Shown: positions 25,422 through 33,618, counted from the stretch's first letter. The stretch is DNA of 64,000 bases from Actinopolyspora saharensis (GCF_900100925.1 NZ_FNKO01000002.1:1984001-2048000); one strand, 5' to 3'. Notes: a model not told the origin generated them from the letters alone. Made by a program: numbers and translations.

Positions 25422-26258
25422 ATGGCACCGATTTCACATCTGTGGGCGGAACTGCCCGGTATCAGTCCCGAACTGGCTGCCGCTGACAGCGCGGCCGTGG
25501 ACGACTGGCACGCGGATGGAGCGGACAGTGCTTCGGAGGACGCCGAAGAGGAGGACGACTACCCGGTGCTGCTGCGCCTGGCCGCGCTCGGTTCCTCGTT
25601 CGCCGCTCGGGTGAACCGGCTGGGCGCCCGGCAGCGGGAGCAGTTGCTCGAACGCCTGGACGAGGCGCTCGTTTCCGGGGCCGAACACGAGCGCAACGCT
25701 GTGGCCACCGGGTTTCTCGAAGCCCTCGTCGGTGCCCACGATCGCGGTGTCTTCGACCTGGCGACCATCTGGCACGAACTCGGTGCGGAGTCCCGGCACT
25801 ACATCAAGCTGTGGAACACGCGGACGGCAGCAGCGGTCCCCTACTGGATGACCTTCCGGGATCCTCCCGAACCACAACCCGCGGGTGCTGCCGCGGCGCT
25901 GCTGCGGGATTCCTGCGACCTCCTGGCGAGCGCCGATGACCGACTGCTGAACACGTCGGCGGGAGCGCTGGATGCGGATCCCGGCTGCGAACTCGAGCAC
26001 CGGGTGGAGAACATGGCCTCCGCCTTCGTCCGCGGCTTCCACGAGATCGACCGATCGACCAGGGCGAAGGTCTTCGAGGCTCTGGAGAGAATCGTCCTCG
26101 GTGCTCCGGAGGACGACGCCGCGGCTGTCGGGGAGCGGTTCGTGCCCGCGCTCGTCGCGGGATGCCGTCGAGGAGTTCTCCACCCCGTGCTGATCCTGAG
26201 CGGCCTGGGGCCGCACACGGCCCGCTGCTTCAGGAAAGTCGATGAGGTCACGTCGTAG
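25422..26258 (+). CDS. Hypothetical protein with two repeated DUF7674-like helical halves
   Basis: A 278-residue soluble protein. After an N-terminal LWAELPGISPELAAA and an acidic linker come two copies of about 85 residues. The first has VNRLGARQREQLLERLDEAL, ATGFLEALVGAHDRGVFDL and LGAESRHYIKLWN; the second has FHEIDRSTRAKVFEALERIV, GERFVPALVAGCRRGVLHP and LGPHTARCFRKVD. The layout resembles DUF7674 proteins (about 100 residues, seen near toxin-immunity genes), but duplicated. ATG chosen after TTGGAGACAC. A role in immunity or defence is only a guess from family resemblance. Confidence 0.6.
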   Translation: MAPISHLWAELPGISPELAAADSAAVDDWHADGADSASEDAEEEDDYPVLLRLAALGSSFAARVNRLGARQREQLLERLDEALVSGAEHERNAVATGFLEALVGAHDRGVFDLATIWHELGAESRHYIKLWNTRTAAAVPYWMTFRDPPEPQPAGAAAALLRDSCDLLASADDRLLNTSAGALDADPGCELEHRVENMASAFVRGFHEIDRSTRAKVFEALERIVLGAPEDDAAAVGERFVPALVAGCRRGVLHPVLILSGLGPHTARCFRKVDEVTS

Positions 26259-26387
26259 CACACCCCTACGGGACCGGGGCGTTCGTGAGCCGGACAGCGG
26301 GAAGCCCCGCTGGTGTCGGGCGTCGACGGTTCGGCCCGCACCGTTTCCCGGAGTCTCGTCGGGCGGGCCGTGCCATCGACCTCCGAA

Positions 26388-27230
26388 CTAACCCCCGCAC
26401 TCCGCGGGGCTGTAACCACTGATCTTCCATCCGCCGGAGCCCTGCCGGGTCATGCCGAACTCGCCGAGTCTGGGGCCACCGCTGACCTGCAGGTCGCAGG
26501 AGGACAACGTCGCGCGGTTGCCGACCTCGTCCGCGGCGTCGCGGGCGATGCCCGGGTTCTTGTAGGAGTACTTGTCGGTGATCTCCTCGCCGATCGCCTT
26601 CGCGGCCGCATCGCAGTTCTCCGCCCCGCGGGCCGCGGCGAAATCGCTCGCGGCCACGTCGGTGAACAGCAGGCACACGTCCTCGGGGGAGTCGCTGGCC
26701 AGCAGGTCGTAGGCGGAGATGACAGCCCCGCGCGGGGAGCTCTGCAGCACGGGCGAACTGCTGCCGCCGCCACCTCCAGCGCCTCCTGAAGCTCCCTGCG
26801 GTGCCTCGCGCCCCCCGCCGCCGAACATGCTGTTGTACAGATACATCAGCACCAGCACGATCATCAGCAGGTACAGCAGCCTGCGCACGGCCTTGAAGCG
26901 CAGCAGCCCGAGCGCTCTGCGGTACCACGGCCGCTTCCGCGCACCCTCGGGTGAGCCGCCCGTCGTGGCGGGGGGAGGGGCGTCGCCGTAGCGGCGCTGC
27001 CACTCCTGGAAGCGCCGGAACTCGAGGAACTGCTGGTACTCGCGGAAGGCCTCCTCGTCGTCGGAGCCGGCCGGTCCGGTGGGCGGTTCCTCGCGGCGCG
27101 GTGGCTCACTCCGGGACTCCTCCGGGGTGGGGACCACTTCGGCGTCGACGATCTCGGGAGGGTTCGCGGCTGAGGCGGACTCCCGCTCCGGGGACTCGGC
27201 GTGCTCCGAGGGGTCTCGATGATCGGCCAC
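26388..27230 (-). CDS. Single-pass membrane protein with NTF2-like extracellular domain
   Basis: About 280 residues: an acidic, Pro/Glu-rich cytoplasmic N-terminus of about 130 residues, one membrane helix (RLLYLLMIVLVLMYLYNSMF), a Gly/Ser-rich linker, and an extracellular domain with AVISAYDLLASDSPEDVCLL, ARGAENCDAA and CDLQVSGG. The spacing of Cys residues and the AYDLL..C pattern resemble SnoaL/NTF2-like domains of secreted actinomycete proteins. The GTG at 27230 (MADHRDPSEH) was picked; the frame stays open upstream without recognisable family sequence. Function unknown. Confidence 0.6.
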   Translation of the reverse strand: MADHRDPSEHAESPERESASAANPPEIVDAEVVPTPEESRSEPPRREEPPTGPAGSDDEEAFREYQQFLEFRRFQEWQRRYGDAPPPATTGGSPEGARKRPWYRRALGLLRFKAVRRLLYLLMIVLVLMYLYNSMFGGGGREAPQGASGGAGGGGGSSSPVLQSSPRGAVISAYDLLASDSPEDVCLLFTDVAASDFAAARGAENCDAAAKAIGEEITDKYSYKNPGIARDAADEVGNRATLSSCDLQVSGGPRLGEFGMTRQGSGGWKISGYSPAECGG

Positions 27231-27409
27231 GGGGACATCATGCCGTGCCGGGCAAGTCGCGCGCGTCCGGCCGCGCCGGGGGGCACCCCTCCGGATGGGG
27301 GCGGGTTCCCGTTCCCGCAGGTCGTGTCGTACCGTGGGGGAGGTTCCACCAGAGACCGCTGGTCTTTTCCGCCGGTGGGGTGCCGGTATCGGCGCCGTGC
27401 ACCGGGGAG

Positions 27410-27522
27410 AACGAAGGTCCCGTAGAGACGGGCGACCCGCGCAGGAGGACGAGGCTAGCGCAGCGCGTGCTGCGCGCGGTGAATCTTCACGCCCCGTGCC
27501 GAATGCGCCGGGGCGTTTTGTC
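27410..27522 (+). promoter_or_regulatory. L10-type leader with attenuator hairpin before rplJ
   Basis: In the 348 bases before rplJ there is a structured leader. The last hairpin, ACGCCCCG (27489-27496) paired with CGGGGCGT (27509-27516), is followed by TTTTG, as in an intrinsic terminator located about 55 bases before the rplJ ribosome site. L10 leaders in bacteria bind the L10(L12)4 complex and switch between read-through and termination. The upstream kink-turn could not be verified by eye. Confidence 0.6.
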
Positions 27523-27578
27523 GTCTCAGGGCTCTTGGCGACCGGCACACAGTCGCGAGGCACTAGAGAGGAGGCGAC

Positions 27579-28094
27579 ATGGCGAGGCCCGAAAAGGTTG
27601 ACGCGGTCAATGAGCTCTCGGAGAACTTCAGTAACTCGACCGCCACCGTCGTTACCGAGTACCGCGGGCTGACGACGGGCCAGCTCAAGGAGCTCCGTCG
27701 TAACCTCGGTGAGGACGCGACCTACCGCGTCGCGAAGAACACGTTGGTTCGGCGCGCGACCGAGCAGGCAGGCGTCGAGGGCATCGACGAGCTGATCCAG
27801 GGTCCCACCGCGCTCACCTTCATCAAGGGCGAGCCGGTGGAGGCGGCGAAGACACTGCGTGACTTCGCCAAGGACCACAAGGCCCTTCAGATCAAGGGCG
27901 GCTACATGGACGGCGGTCCGATCTCGGCCGACGAGGTCGAGCGGATCGCGGATCTGGACTCGCGCGAGGTCACGCTGGGCAAGCTGGCCGGTGCGTTGAA
28001 GGCGAAGATGAACCAGGCCGCTGTCATGTTCGCCGCTCCCGCGTCCCAGGTCGCGCGGATGACCGAGGACTTGAAGTCCAAGAAGGAAGAGTGA
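27579..28094 (+). CDS. rplJ: 50S ribosomal protein L10
   Basis: A 171-residue L10: [52 protein letters not shown], then a C-terminal helix that carries L7/L12 dimers. ATG with AGAGAGGAGG upstream. Followed by rplL 92 bases later, as in nearly all bacteria. It is the base of the stalk and feeds back on its own leader. Confidence 0.97.
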   Translation: MARPEKVDAVNELSENFSNSTATVVTEYRGLTTGQLKELRRNLGEDATYRVAKNTLVRRATEQAGVEGIDELIQGPTALTFIKGEPVEAAKTLRDFAKDHKALQIKGGYMDGGPISADEVERIADLDSREVTLGKLAGALKAKMNQAAVMFAAPASQVARMTEDLKSKKEE

Positions 28095-28186
28095 ACCGGA
28101 ACCGCGCGTGCGGTTCGACTCCTCCTCCGCGAGCAACACCCGTGCGCCGCGCGTCGGCGCGATGCTGATGTGAAAGGAACACCACC

Positions 28187-28576
28187 ATGGCCAAGATGAG
28201 CAACGAAGAGCTGCTGGACGTCTTCAAGGAGATGACCCTGCTCGAGCTCTCCGAGTTCGTGAAGCAGTTCGAGGAGACCTTCGACGTTTCCGCCGCAGCC
28301 CCGGCCGCCGTCGCCGCAGCCCCGGCTGCTGGTGGCGCCGCTGCCGAGGAGGAGGAAGAGCAGGACGAGTTCGACGTCATGCTCGACGACCCCGGCGAGG
28401 AGAAGATCAAGGTCATCAAGGCTGTTCGCGAGATCGTCTCCGGCCTGGGCCTGAAGGAGGCCAAGGAGATGGTCGAGAACGCTCCGAAGCCGGTTGTCGA
28501 GAAGGTCGACAAGGAGCGTGCCAACGAGGTCAAGGGCAAGCTCGAGGAGTCCGGTGCCAAGATCACCCTCAAGTGA
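28187..28576 (+). CDS. rplL: 50S ribosomal protein L7/L12
   Basis: A 129-residue L7/L12 with the N-terminal dimerisation region ([20 protein letters not shown]), the Ala-rich hinge, and the C-terminal factor-binding domain ([20 protein letters not shown], then [10 protein letters not shown]). It recruits translation factors to the ribosome. AAAGGAA ribosome site upstream of the ATG, strong terminator just after the gene. Confidence 0.98.
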   Translation: MAKMSNEELLDVFKEMTLLELSEFVKQFEETFDVSAAAPAAVAAAPAAGGAAAEEEEEQDEFDVMLDDPGEEKIKVIKAVREIVSGLGLKEAKEMVENAPKPVVEKVDKERANEVKGKLEESGAKITLK

Positions 28577-28593
28577 TCTCTCGGTTCCTTCGA

Positions 28594-28626
28594 GGGGCGG
28601 CCACCCACTGGGTGGTCGCCCCTTTT
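28594..28626 (+). terminator. Terminator after rplL
   Basis: Stem GGGGCG-G-CCACCC pairs with GGGTGG-T-CGCCCC around ACT, followed by TTTTC. It begins 18 bases after the rplL stop codon. Confidence 0.9.
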
Positions 28627-29076
28627 CTCGTCCCGGGCGGACGACAGCGCGCTGCGTACCTGCCTCCGGTGCTTTATCACCTGAACGGATGTTTCTGTAT
28701 GAACAGAATGTGTAAATCATTTCCCGTCGCGCTGAGCGTTTCCTGAAATAATTCTGAGAGAGAAAACCAGGCGGGCACATATCGTAGTCGTTCGGAAAAG
28801 GGCGCTCCGCGTGCTCGTGCCCGTCATTGATCGAATTCATGGCCGCCGGTGACACAGCGTGCGTGCGCAGGGTGAACCCTTTTCATCTGTGAGCTGTTTC
28901 TCTTGGCGCGCGTTGCGCGGGCTGACTACAGTCGTCGGTGACGTCGGGTTGCACGAAATAAAGGGAACCCCCGAAAAGGTCGCATTCGACGAATGTGACG
29001 CGTCGTGGCGCGATTATCCGATCAAGAGCGAGACGTCGGCTCTGCGCCACCTTGGTGACCCCAAAAGGTGGATCAT
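28627..29076. other. Intergenic region before the STAS gene
   Basis: About 450 bases, its first part unusually AT-rich, with no supported gene. A weak TTGGCG / TACAGT pair, 18 bases apart, lies near 28906-28935 and could drive the STAS gene. The AAAAGGTGG site just before 29077 fixes the STAS start. Confidence 0.4.
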
Positions 29077-29604
29077 ATGACTGAAACATCGGTTCGGGGA
29101 AGCGACTACGTCGCGGACTACGCGCGAGCTGTCGAGGAGAGCAACGACAACGTCGCGTTTCGGTTAAGCACGGAGCGACCGCGGCGCGGTGTGATCGTGA
29201 TCAGCGTGTTCGGTGACCTGGACATGGTCACCGTCCCCCGGTTCACGGAAATCGTTCAGCAGCGGGTGGATTCCTCGGCCCCAGTGATCGTGCTGGACCT
29301 GACCGGCGTGACGTTCCTCGGAGTCGAGGCGATCAAGATGCTGGCGCAGCTGGACCTGCGTGCGCACCTCTCCGGGAAGCGTCTCTCCCTGGTCACCGGT
29401 GTGCGAGCGGTGGACCGCCCGTTGGAGGCCCTGGGACTGGCCGCCCGGTTCACCTACGGGAGCAGGCCGGTGTTCGAACCCGCCACCGAGCGCGCTGAGC
29501 TGGTTCGCCCCCGGAGATCACCGCAGCCGCAATCGCAGTCGCGGCCACAGTCACAACCGCCGCGGCCGCGGGCCGGCGAGGACAGGGCCGCGATGAGTCG
29601 TTGA
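29077..29604 (+). CDS. STAS-domain protein (anti-sigma factor antagonist-like), without the phospho-Ser motif
   Basis: A 175-residue protein with a STAS domain over about 30-135 (VIVISVFGDLDMVTVPRFTE, then VIVLDLTGVTFLGVEAIKML) and a Pro/Gln/Arg-rich C-terminal tail. In SpoIIAA-type antagonists the kinase target is a Ser in the D-S-S-G loop after the VTFL strand; here that loop reads LGVEAI, so phosphorylation control as in SpoIIAA is unlikely. No cognate anti-sigma kinase lies next to it. ATG preferred over a GTG nine bases upstream because of AAAAGGTGG spacing. It could act in a stressosome-like or sigma-factor network; unproven. Confidence 0.85.
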   Translation: MTETSVRGSDYVADYARAVEESNDNVAFRLSTERPRRGVIVISVFGDLDMVTVPRFTEIVQQRVDSSAPVIVLDLTGVTFLGVEAIKMLAQLDLRAHLSGKRLSLVTGVRAVDRPLEALGLAARFTYGSRPVFEPATERAELVRPRRSPQPQSQSRPQSQPPRPRAGEDRAAMSR

Positions 29605-29626
29605 GCGTGGCGTGGACGGACGATCC

Positions 29627-29669
29627 CGCGAGGGTCCCCGGCGAAAGAGCCTCGCCGGGGACCCTCGCG
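29627..29669 (+). terminator. Strong hairpin between the STAS and Mut7-C genes
   Basis: An 18-bp perfect stem (29627-29644 with 29652-29669), beginning CGCGAGGGTCCCCGG, around a 7-base loop. No T-run follows. It lies 23 bases after the STAS stop and 46 before the Mut7-C ATG, so it terminates or protects the STAS message. Confidence 0.75.
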
Positions 29670-29714
29670 CGTGTGCCCCTGGGCGGCCCGAGGGCACTTG
29701 CAGGTTGGACCACC

Positions 29715-30473
29715 ATGGTCGTGATGGCGGAGCGCAGCGCGGGAGGAGCGGTTCCCGAGGTCGTGCTCGTCCGGCTCGCCGCCGAGCTGCGCTTGTTCGC
29801 CGCCCCGCGGAACCGGCGGGAGTGGTTGCGGGTGCCCCACGACGGGACGGCCTCGGTCGGGCACGTGGTCCAGTCGCTGGGGGTGCCGCTGACCGAGGTG
29901 GGCGAGCTGTCCCTCGACGGCGTTGCCACCACCGCCGAGGACAGGCCGACCGCCGGAAGCCTGCTGAAGGTGGGGCCGCTCGACTGGCCCGAACACGTGC
30001 GGCGGCGCTTCGTGCTGGACGTCCACCTCGGCACCCTGGCGCGCAGACTCCGCCTGCTGGGACTGGACATCGCCTACCGCAACGACGCCGCCGACGACGA
30101 GCTGATCGAGCAGGCCGCGCGGCAACGGCGCGTGCTGCTCACCAGGGACCAGGGACTGCTGCGCCGCAGGAAGCTCCGGGAAGGGGCCTTCGTCTACTCC
30201 TCCCGGCCCGACGAGCAGCTCCACGAGGTGCTGCACCGGTTCGCCCCGCCGCTGGAACCGTGGAGCAGATGCGTGTCCTGCAACGGCTCGTTGGAGGCGA
30301 CGAGCAAGGAGGAGGTCTCGGCACGACTGGAGTCCGGAACCCGCAGGTGCTACGACGCGTTCGCCCGCTGTCGCTCGTGCGGGAGGGTCTACTGGCGCGG
30401 GGCGCACTCCAGGGGGCTGGAGGAGATCGTCGAAGCGGCCCGTGCCACCCACCCCGGCACCCCGGCGGGCTGA
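29715..30473 (+). CDS. Ubiquitin-like/Mut7-C RNase domain protein
   Basis: A 252-residue protein with two parts. The N-terminal 80 residues form a ThiS/MoaD-like ubiquitin fold (Ub-Mut7-C domain: VRLAAELRLFAAPRNRREWL, then VGELSLDGVATTAEDRPTAG). The C-terminal part is a Mut7-C PIN-type RNase domain (FVLDVHLGTLARRLRLLGLD, then LLTRDQGLLRRRKLR) ending in a zinc ribbon with CVSC and CRSC pairs. Mut7-C proteins are thought to be RNases with a treble-clef finger; the substrate is unknown. The ATG at 29715 lies beyond the upstream hairpin; the frame is open further upstream but encodes only low-complexity residues from the hairpin. Confidence 0.85.
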   Translation: MVVMAERSAGGAVPEVVLVRLAAELRLFAAPRNRREWLRVPHDGTASVGHVVQSLGVPLTEVGELSLDGVATTAEDRPTAGSLLKVGPLDWPEHVRRRFVLDVHLGTLARRLRLLGLDIAYRNDAADDELIEQAARQRRVLLTRDQGLLRRRKLREGAFVYSSRPDEQLHEVLHRFAPPLEPWSRCVSCNGSLEATSKEEVSARLESGTRRCYDAFARCRSCGRVYWRGAHSRGLEEIVEAARATHPGTPAG

Positions 30474-30690
30474 GCGGGCAGCGGCTGACCGCGGTCCCGG
30501 GGACGGCCCCGCTCACCCCGCAGGCTCCGGCGCGGCCCGCCGCTTCCCCTGGTGGTGCTCCCGCGCGGGACGTCCGCTCGAGGCGAAGCCGCGCGGTTCG
30601 GTGCTCCCCGTGCGGTGAGCGTCGTCGGCTTCCGCCACCTCAGCGGGGAAGGGGGGGCTCGCACCGGCACGAACCGCCTAACATGTCGGC

Positions 30691-31058
30691 ATGCCGATCT
30701 CGGCGAACTTCCGGGGGCGTGTTCGCGAACTCCTGGAACCGGGCGAGGAGATTCGCTACGTCTTCCCGGCCGAGCTCGTCGGCAGTTTTTGCTGCCCGAC
30801 GTCGTTTTCGTGATCTCCGACCGGGCGACGGTGGTGCTTTCCACCACCGCCCTGCGGCAGGACCGGCCGAAGAGAGTGCTGTCCCGGAACCCGCGCGGGG
30901 CCCGGATCGGGCCGGTGGACACCAACACCACCCCGTGGTTCGCCTTCTACGGAGTGCACTACCACGTGGACGACGAGTACGTGGCGGTGATCAACGCCGC
31001 CGACGCCGAGCTCTTCGGGGGAGAGGGGCGGCCCCCGGACCCGCTTCCGGAGCTGTGA
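30691..31058 (+). pseudogene. Small conserved protein gene broken at a run of five T residues
   Basis: From an ATG at 30691 the reading MPISANFRGRVRELLEPGEE, then IRYVFPAELVG looks like a real protein, but it stops after about 40 codons. The natural continuation (FLLPDVVFVISDRATVVLST, then YHVDDEYVAVINAADAELF, ending PPDPLPEL) is in another frame from about 30785 to the stop at 31058. The switch falls on TTTTT at 30786-30790, and one added T would restore a single 122-residue frame. It is either a recent pseudogene, a phase-variable gene or a sequencing error. The family is unrecognised. Confidence 0.65.
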
Positions 31059-31225
31059 ACTCCCGAGTCATCCGGAGGGCTCGGACGGGGCGGCCCTGTG
31101 GCGGCCGCCGCATTGCCCCTGCCACGCGGCCTCGGCGGCTCGGAGCCCGGCAGTGTTGGTGTCGGCGCTCGGTGCCGTGCTCCCGGGGAGCACGGTGGAT
31201 GACCAGTGGGTGAGCGGTGGTTGGC

Positions 31226-32158
31226 TCACCGCGCCACGGTGGCCTGGCACCAGAGCTCGATCCTGTATGGGCCGTCCGCAGCGGGGTCGGCGCTGTACCA
31301 GGTGGCGGTGACTCGGGGGGAGCCCTCCTCGTCCATGTGGACGGGCCTGGTCCACGTGCCGCCGTGGAACAGCTCCATCAGCTGGAAGGTGGCCGAGTCC
31401 GGGGTGTGGTTGGTCCGCCAGATCTCGACGTCGACCCGCACCGTCCCGTTGTCGAGCAGCGCGGGCTTGTCGACCTTCACGGTGCCCACCTCGCTCCACC
31501 AGAGCTTGCTCAGCAGGGTCGCGAGCTTGTTCGCGTGCTCGTGAGCGCGGGCGCCGTCGCACCCGCTGGTCTCGATCCGGAGCAGCATCCTGCAGTCCTC
31601 CCGCACGCCCCGGGAGGCCTCGGTGTGCCGCGCCGTGATCTCGTCGAGCTCCTCGGCCGAGTACTCGAACTCCTCCTCGAAGACCGCCTCCTCGAATTCG
31701 AGCTCCTCGGGGCCCTGCCGCCAGTCGCGCTCGTGCACCGCCAGCTCGTGCTCCTCGGTGGAGGGGGGAAGCACGTCCTCGTGCCCGGTCAGCGGTGCCT
31801 CCACGCGGACGGCCCCGTCCGGGGAGGCGGCCGGTGCCGCGCCCTCGGTGGAGACCCCGAGAGCTGCCAGTCGTGCGGACGCGGTGCGCAGGCAGGCGTC
31901 GTAGCCCTGCTCGACGCTCGGGTCGTAGCCGTCGTAGCGGACGAGCCGCACCCGGAAGCCCCGGCCGTGCGCCTGCTCGACGGCCTCGATCTCGAAGTCG
32001 GCGGGGTCGAACCTCTCGAGCAGCGTCCGGCACTCGTCCATGGCCGCGCCGAAGTCCTCAGCGGCGAGCGTGAGGATCAGGATCGTCACCGTTACCGGCG
32101 AGTCCTCCTCCGGCGAGGGGCGACCGTGGAACTCCGGTTCCTCGTGGTGGGCGGTCAT
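31226..32158 (-). CDS. Hypothetical 310-residue acidic protein, coupled to the gene upstream
   Basis: A soluble protein with an N-terminal block (VTVTILILTLAAEDFGAAMD, then GFRVRLVRYDGYDPSVEQGY), a very acidic middle (many Glu, 140-185), and a C-terminal block (DCRMLLRIETSGCDGARAHE, then NGTVRVDVEIWRTNHTPDSA). No signal peptide or membrane segment is seen. Its ATG overlaps the stop of the upstream 137-residue gene by four bases. The family is not recognised. Downstream a hairpin CCGTGCTCC/GGAGCACGG at 31175-31195 may end the transcript. Confidence 0.6.
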   Translation of the reverse strand: MTAHHEEPEFHGRPSPEEDSPVTVTILILTLAAEDFGAAMDECRTLLERFDPADFEIEAVEQAHGRGFRVRLVRYDGYDPSVEQGYDACLRTASARLAALGVSTEGAAPAASPDGAVRVEAPLTGHEDVLPPSTEEHELAVHERDWRQGPEELEFEEAVFEEEFEYSAEELDEITARHTEASRGVREDCRMLLRIETSGCDGARAHEHANKLATLLSKLWWSEVGTVKVDKPALLDNGTVRVDVEIWRTNHTPDSATFQLMELFHGGTWTRPVHMDEEGSPRVTATWYSADPAADGPYRIELWCQATVAR

Positions 32159-32568
32159 CGGCTATCGACATCCCACGGATCGAATCCGATGGTGGTGCGC
32201 AGGTGGTAGTGGATGCACGAGGGGTGGATCAACGCCGCTTCCTCCGGGCTTTTCGAGCAGTCCTCGACGGTCCAGCCTTCGTCCGGGTCGAAGAGGATGT
32301 GGTAGTCCGAGGCCAGGCCGAGGCTGGTGAGCACGCGGTCGCTCCAGGTCTCCATGTCGCGCAGCGTTCGCCGCGTCGCCGACCCCGTCGTGCCGGTCAG
32401 CAGATCGAACTCGTGATGCCCGTGTTCGGAGGAGCGGTGCAACGCGCAGCGCTTCGGTTCGAGTTTCGACAGCAGGGGGCCGAACTCCCTGGAGGCATCG
32501 GCCATCGTTCGCGTCGTGACGACCAGGTGCAGTCCCACGGCCACGTCGTTCTGGTGGATATCGCTCAA
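32155..32568 (-). CDS. Hypothetical 137-residue protein, first gene of a pair
   Basis: A soluble protein: AVGLHLVVTTRTMADASREF, EFDLLTGTTGSATRRTLRDM, and YHILFDPDEGWTVEDCSKSP. The first 40 residues resemble in layout those of its operon partner (beta-strand, short helix, ERF/EPK-type turn), which suggests both have a small alpha/beta domain of related type. Not a recognised family. It overlaps the next gene by four bases. Confidence 0.55.
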   Translation of the reverse strand: MSDIHQNDVAVGLHLVVTTRTMADASREFGPLLSKLEPKRCALHRSSEHGHHEFDLLTGTTGSATRRTLRDMETWSDRVLTSLGLASDYHILFDPDEGWTVEDCSKSPEEAALIHPSCIHYHLRTTIGFDPWDVDSR

Positions 32569-32742
32569 TGTTTCGACGACTCCGTACCGCGGGACGTGTC
32601 CGAGAGGACACCGTGCGTGACCGTCAACGGTGTGCCTCGCCGAGCGGGACGCTGTGCTGGAACGTGCGTGGGCAGCGTATTTCCCTCCGTGCCGTTGTGC
32701 CGATGCCTAGGGTATGCTATCCGCTCCTTCGGTGCGGTGGCG

Positions 32743-33099
32743 ATGGGTTTTGTCACTACGTCAACCGTCCGAGGGCCCTGCGGGGTAACGAGGCGAGTCG
32801 GTCGTCGAATTCCCGTCGACGGGAAAGTTCGCCCGCGCGGTCCCCGCGGCGCGCGAGGTGCGGAGGTCCGTTCGATTCGGGAGCCGCGGAGGAGCGGGAC
32901 GCAGCTGGCCCTGTGGTGGCTGGCCGGGTGCGCGCTGCTGTTGCAGTTGTACCTGCTGTGGTTTCGGCAGGCTCCTCTCCGGGGCGCGGTGGTCCAGCTG
33001 GTGATGTTCGGTTGCCTCGCGCAGGCGCAGTGGATGCGCGGTCGCCAGCTCCGACGTTCTCACGCTGATCAGGATTCTCCGGTGGCGAAGCGGCGGTGA
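32743..33099 (+). CDS. Hypothetical small membrane protein
   Basis: About 118 residues with a polar, Arg-rich first 50 residues and two hydrophobic helices (LALWWLAGCALLLQLYLLWF and LRGAVVQLVMFGCLAQAQWM). The ATG at 32743 lies after GGTGCGG, a weak ribosome site; a GTG six bases upstream is an alternative. Its end overlaps the convergent minus-strand gene at 33069 by about 30 bases, which lowers confidence. Confidence 0.42.
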   Translation: MGFVTTSTVRGPCGVTRRVGRRIPVDGKVRPRGPRGARGAEVRSIREPRRSGTQLALWWLAGCALLLQLYLLWFRQAPLRGAVVQLVMFGCLAQAQWMRGRQLRRSHADQDSPVAKRR

Positions 33100-33386
33100 A
33101 CCGGAGCGGCCCGTGCCGGCAGGGTCGGCGCGGGATGGGCGCCGATGTCCTGACCTGGCGCTCGGGTGCTTGCCCGCTGCCGTGATGCCTGCGGGGTGCG
33201 CGTTTCTTCCGGACGCCGAGCAGGACCAGCCCGCAGAGCGCTCCGAAGAGCATCGCCGGAGCCGGTTCGGTCGCCGAACCGAGCGGCCATTCCGCTGTGG
33301 CCCCAGCGGTGGAGCAGCGCCACGACGATGCCCACCCCGAAGGGGAGGATCAGCTGCGTCAGGAATCGGGAGCGCGAGTCGTTCAT
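33069..33386 (-). CDS. Small membrane protein, possibly frameshifted
   Basis: A strong GGAGGG site precedes ATG 33386. The first 43 residues contain one membrane helix (FLTQLILPFGVGIVVALLHR). The frame then continues as Arg/Ala/Pro-rich sequence to 33069. One base away, in another minus-strand frame starting near 33253, there is a second helix with a basic end (LFGALCGLVLLGVRKKR), which would be expected of a two-helix protein. The gene may have a frameshift near 33255, or this is chance. No family recognised. Confidence 0.4.
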   Translation of the reverse strand: MNDSRSRFLTQLILPFGVGIVVALLHRWGHSGMAARFGDRTGSGDALRSALRAGPARRPEETRTPQASRQRASTRAPGQDIGAHPAPTLPARAAPVHRRFATGES

Positions 33387-33517
33387 CGTCCCTCCAGTGA
33401 CTGTGGAGTCCCTCCGGTGGCTGTGGACGACTCCCAGTTTTGGGCAAAACTGGATCACCCACCGAAAGTGCTTCGAAACTCAGGAGTAACCCTCGTCACT
33501 CTGGCCTCGTTGGGGGT

Positions 33518-33549
33518 GTGACGCGCGCTACTCGGGTTAGCTGCGTCAC
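33518..33549. promoter_or_regulatory. Inverted repeat upstream of the mce operon
   Basis: GTGACGC at 33518-33524 and GCGTCAC at 33543-33549, separated by 18 bases, 70 bases before the mceG start. It could be an operator for a dimeric repressor (mce operons are often controlled by GntR- or TetR-type repressors) or a weak hairpin. No cognate regulator gene is adjacent. Confidence 0.3.
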
Positions 33550-33618
33550 GCGTTCGGGTTCGGGGCGTGGAGCTCGGGCCTGAGCCCGACACCGAGCGAT
33601 GCCCCGGTACGGGCGCCG

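Noticed and set aside
28900..28940. TTGGCG/TACAGT as STAS promoter
   Set aside because: -35 is poor and nothing else supports it; mentioned only in the gap entry.
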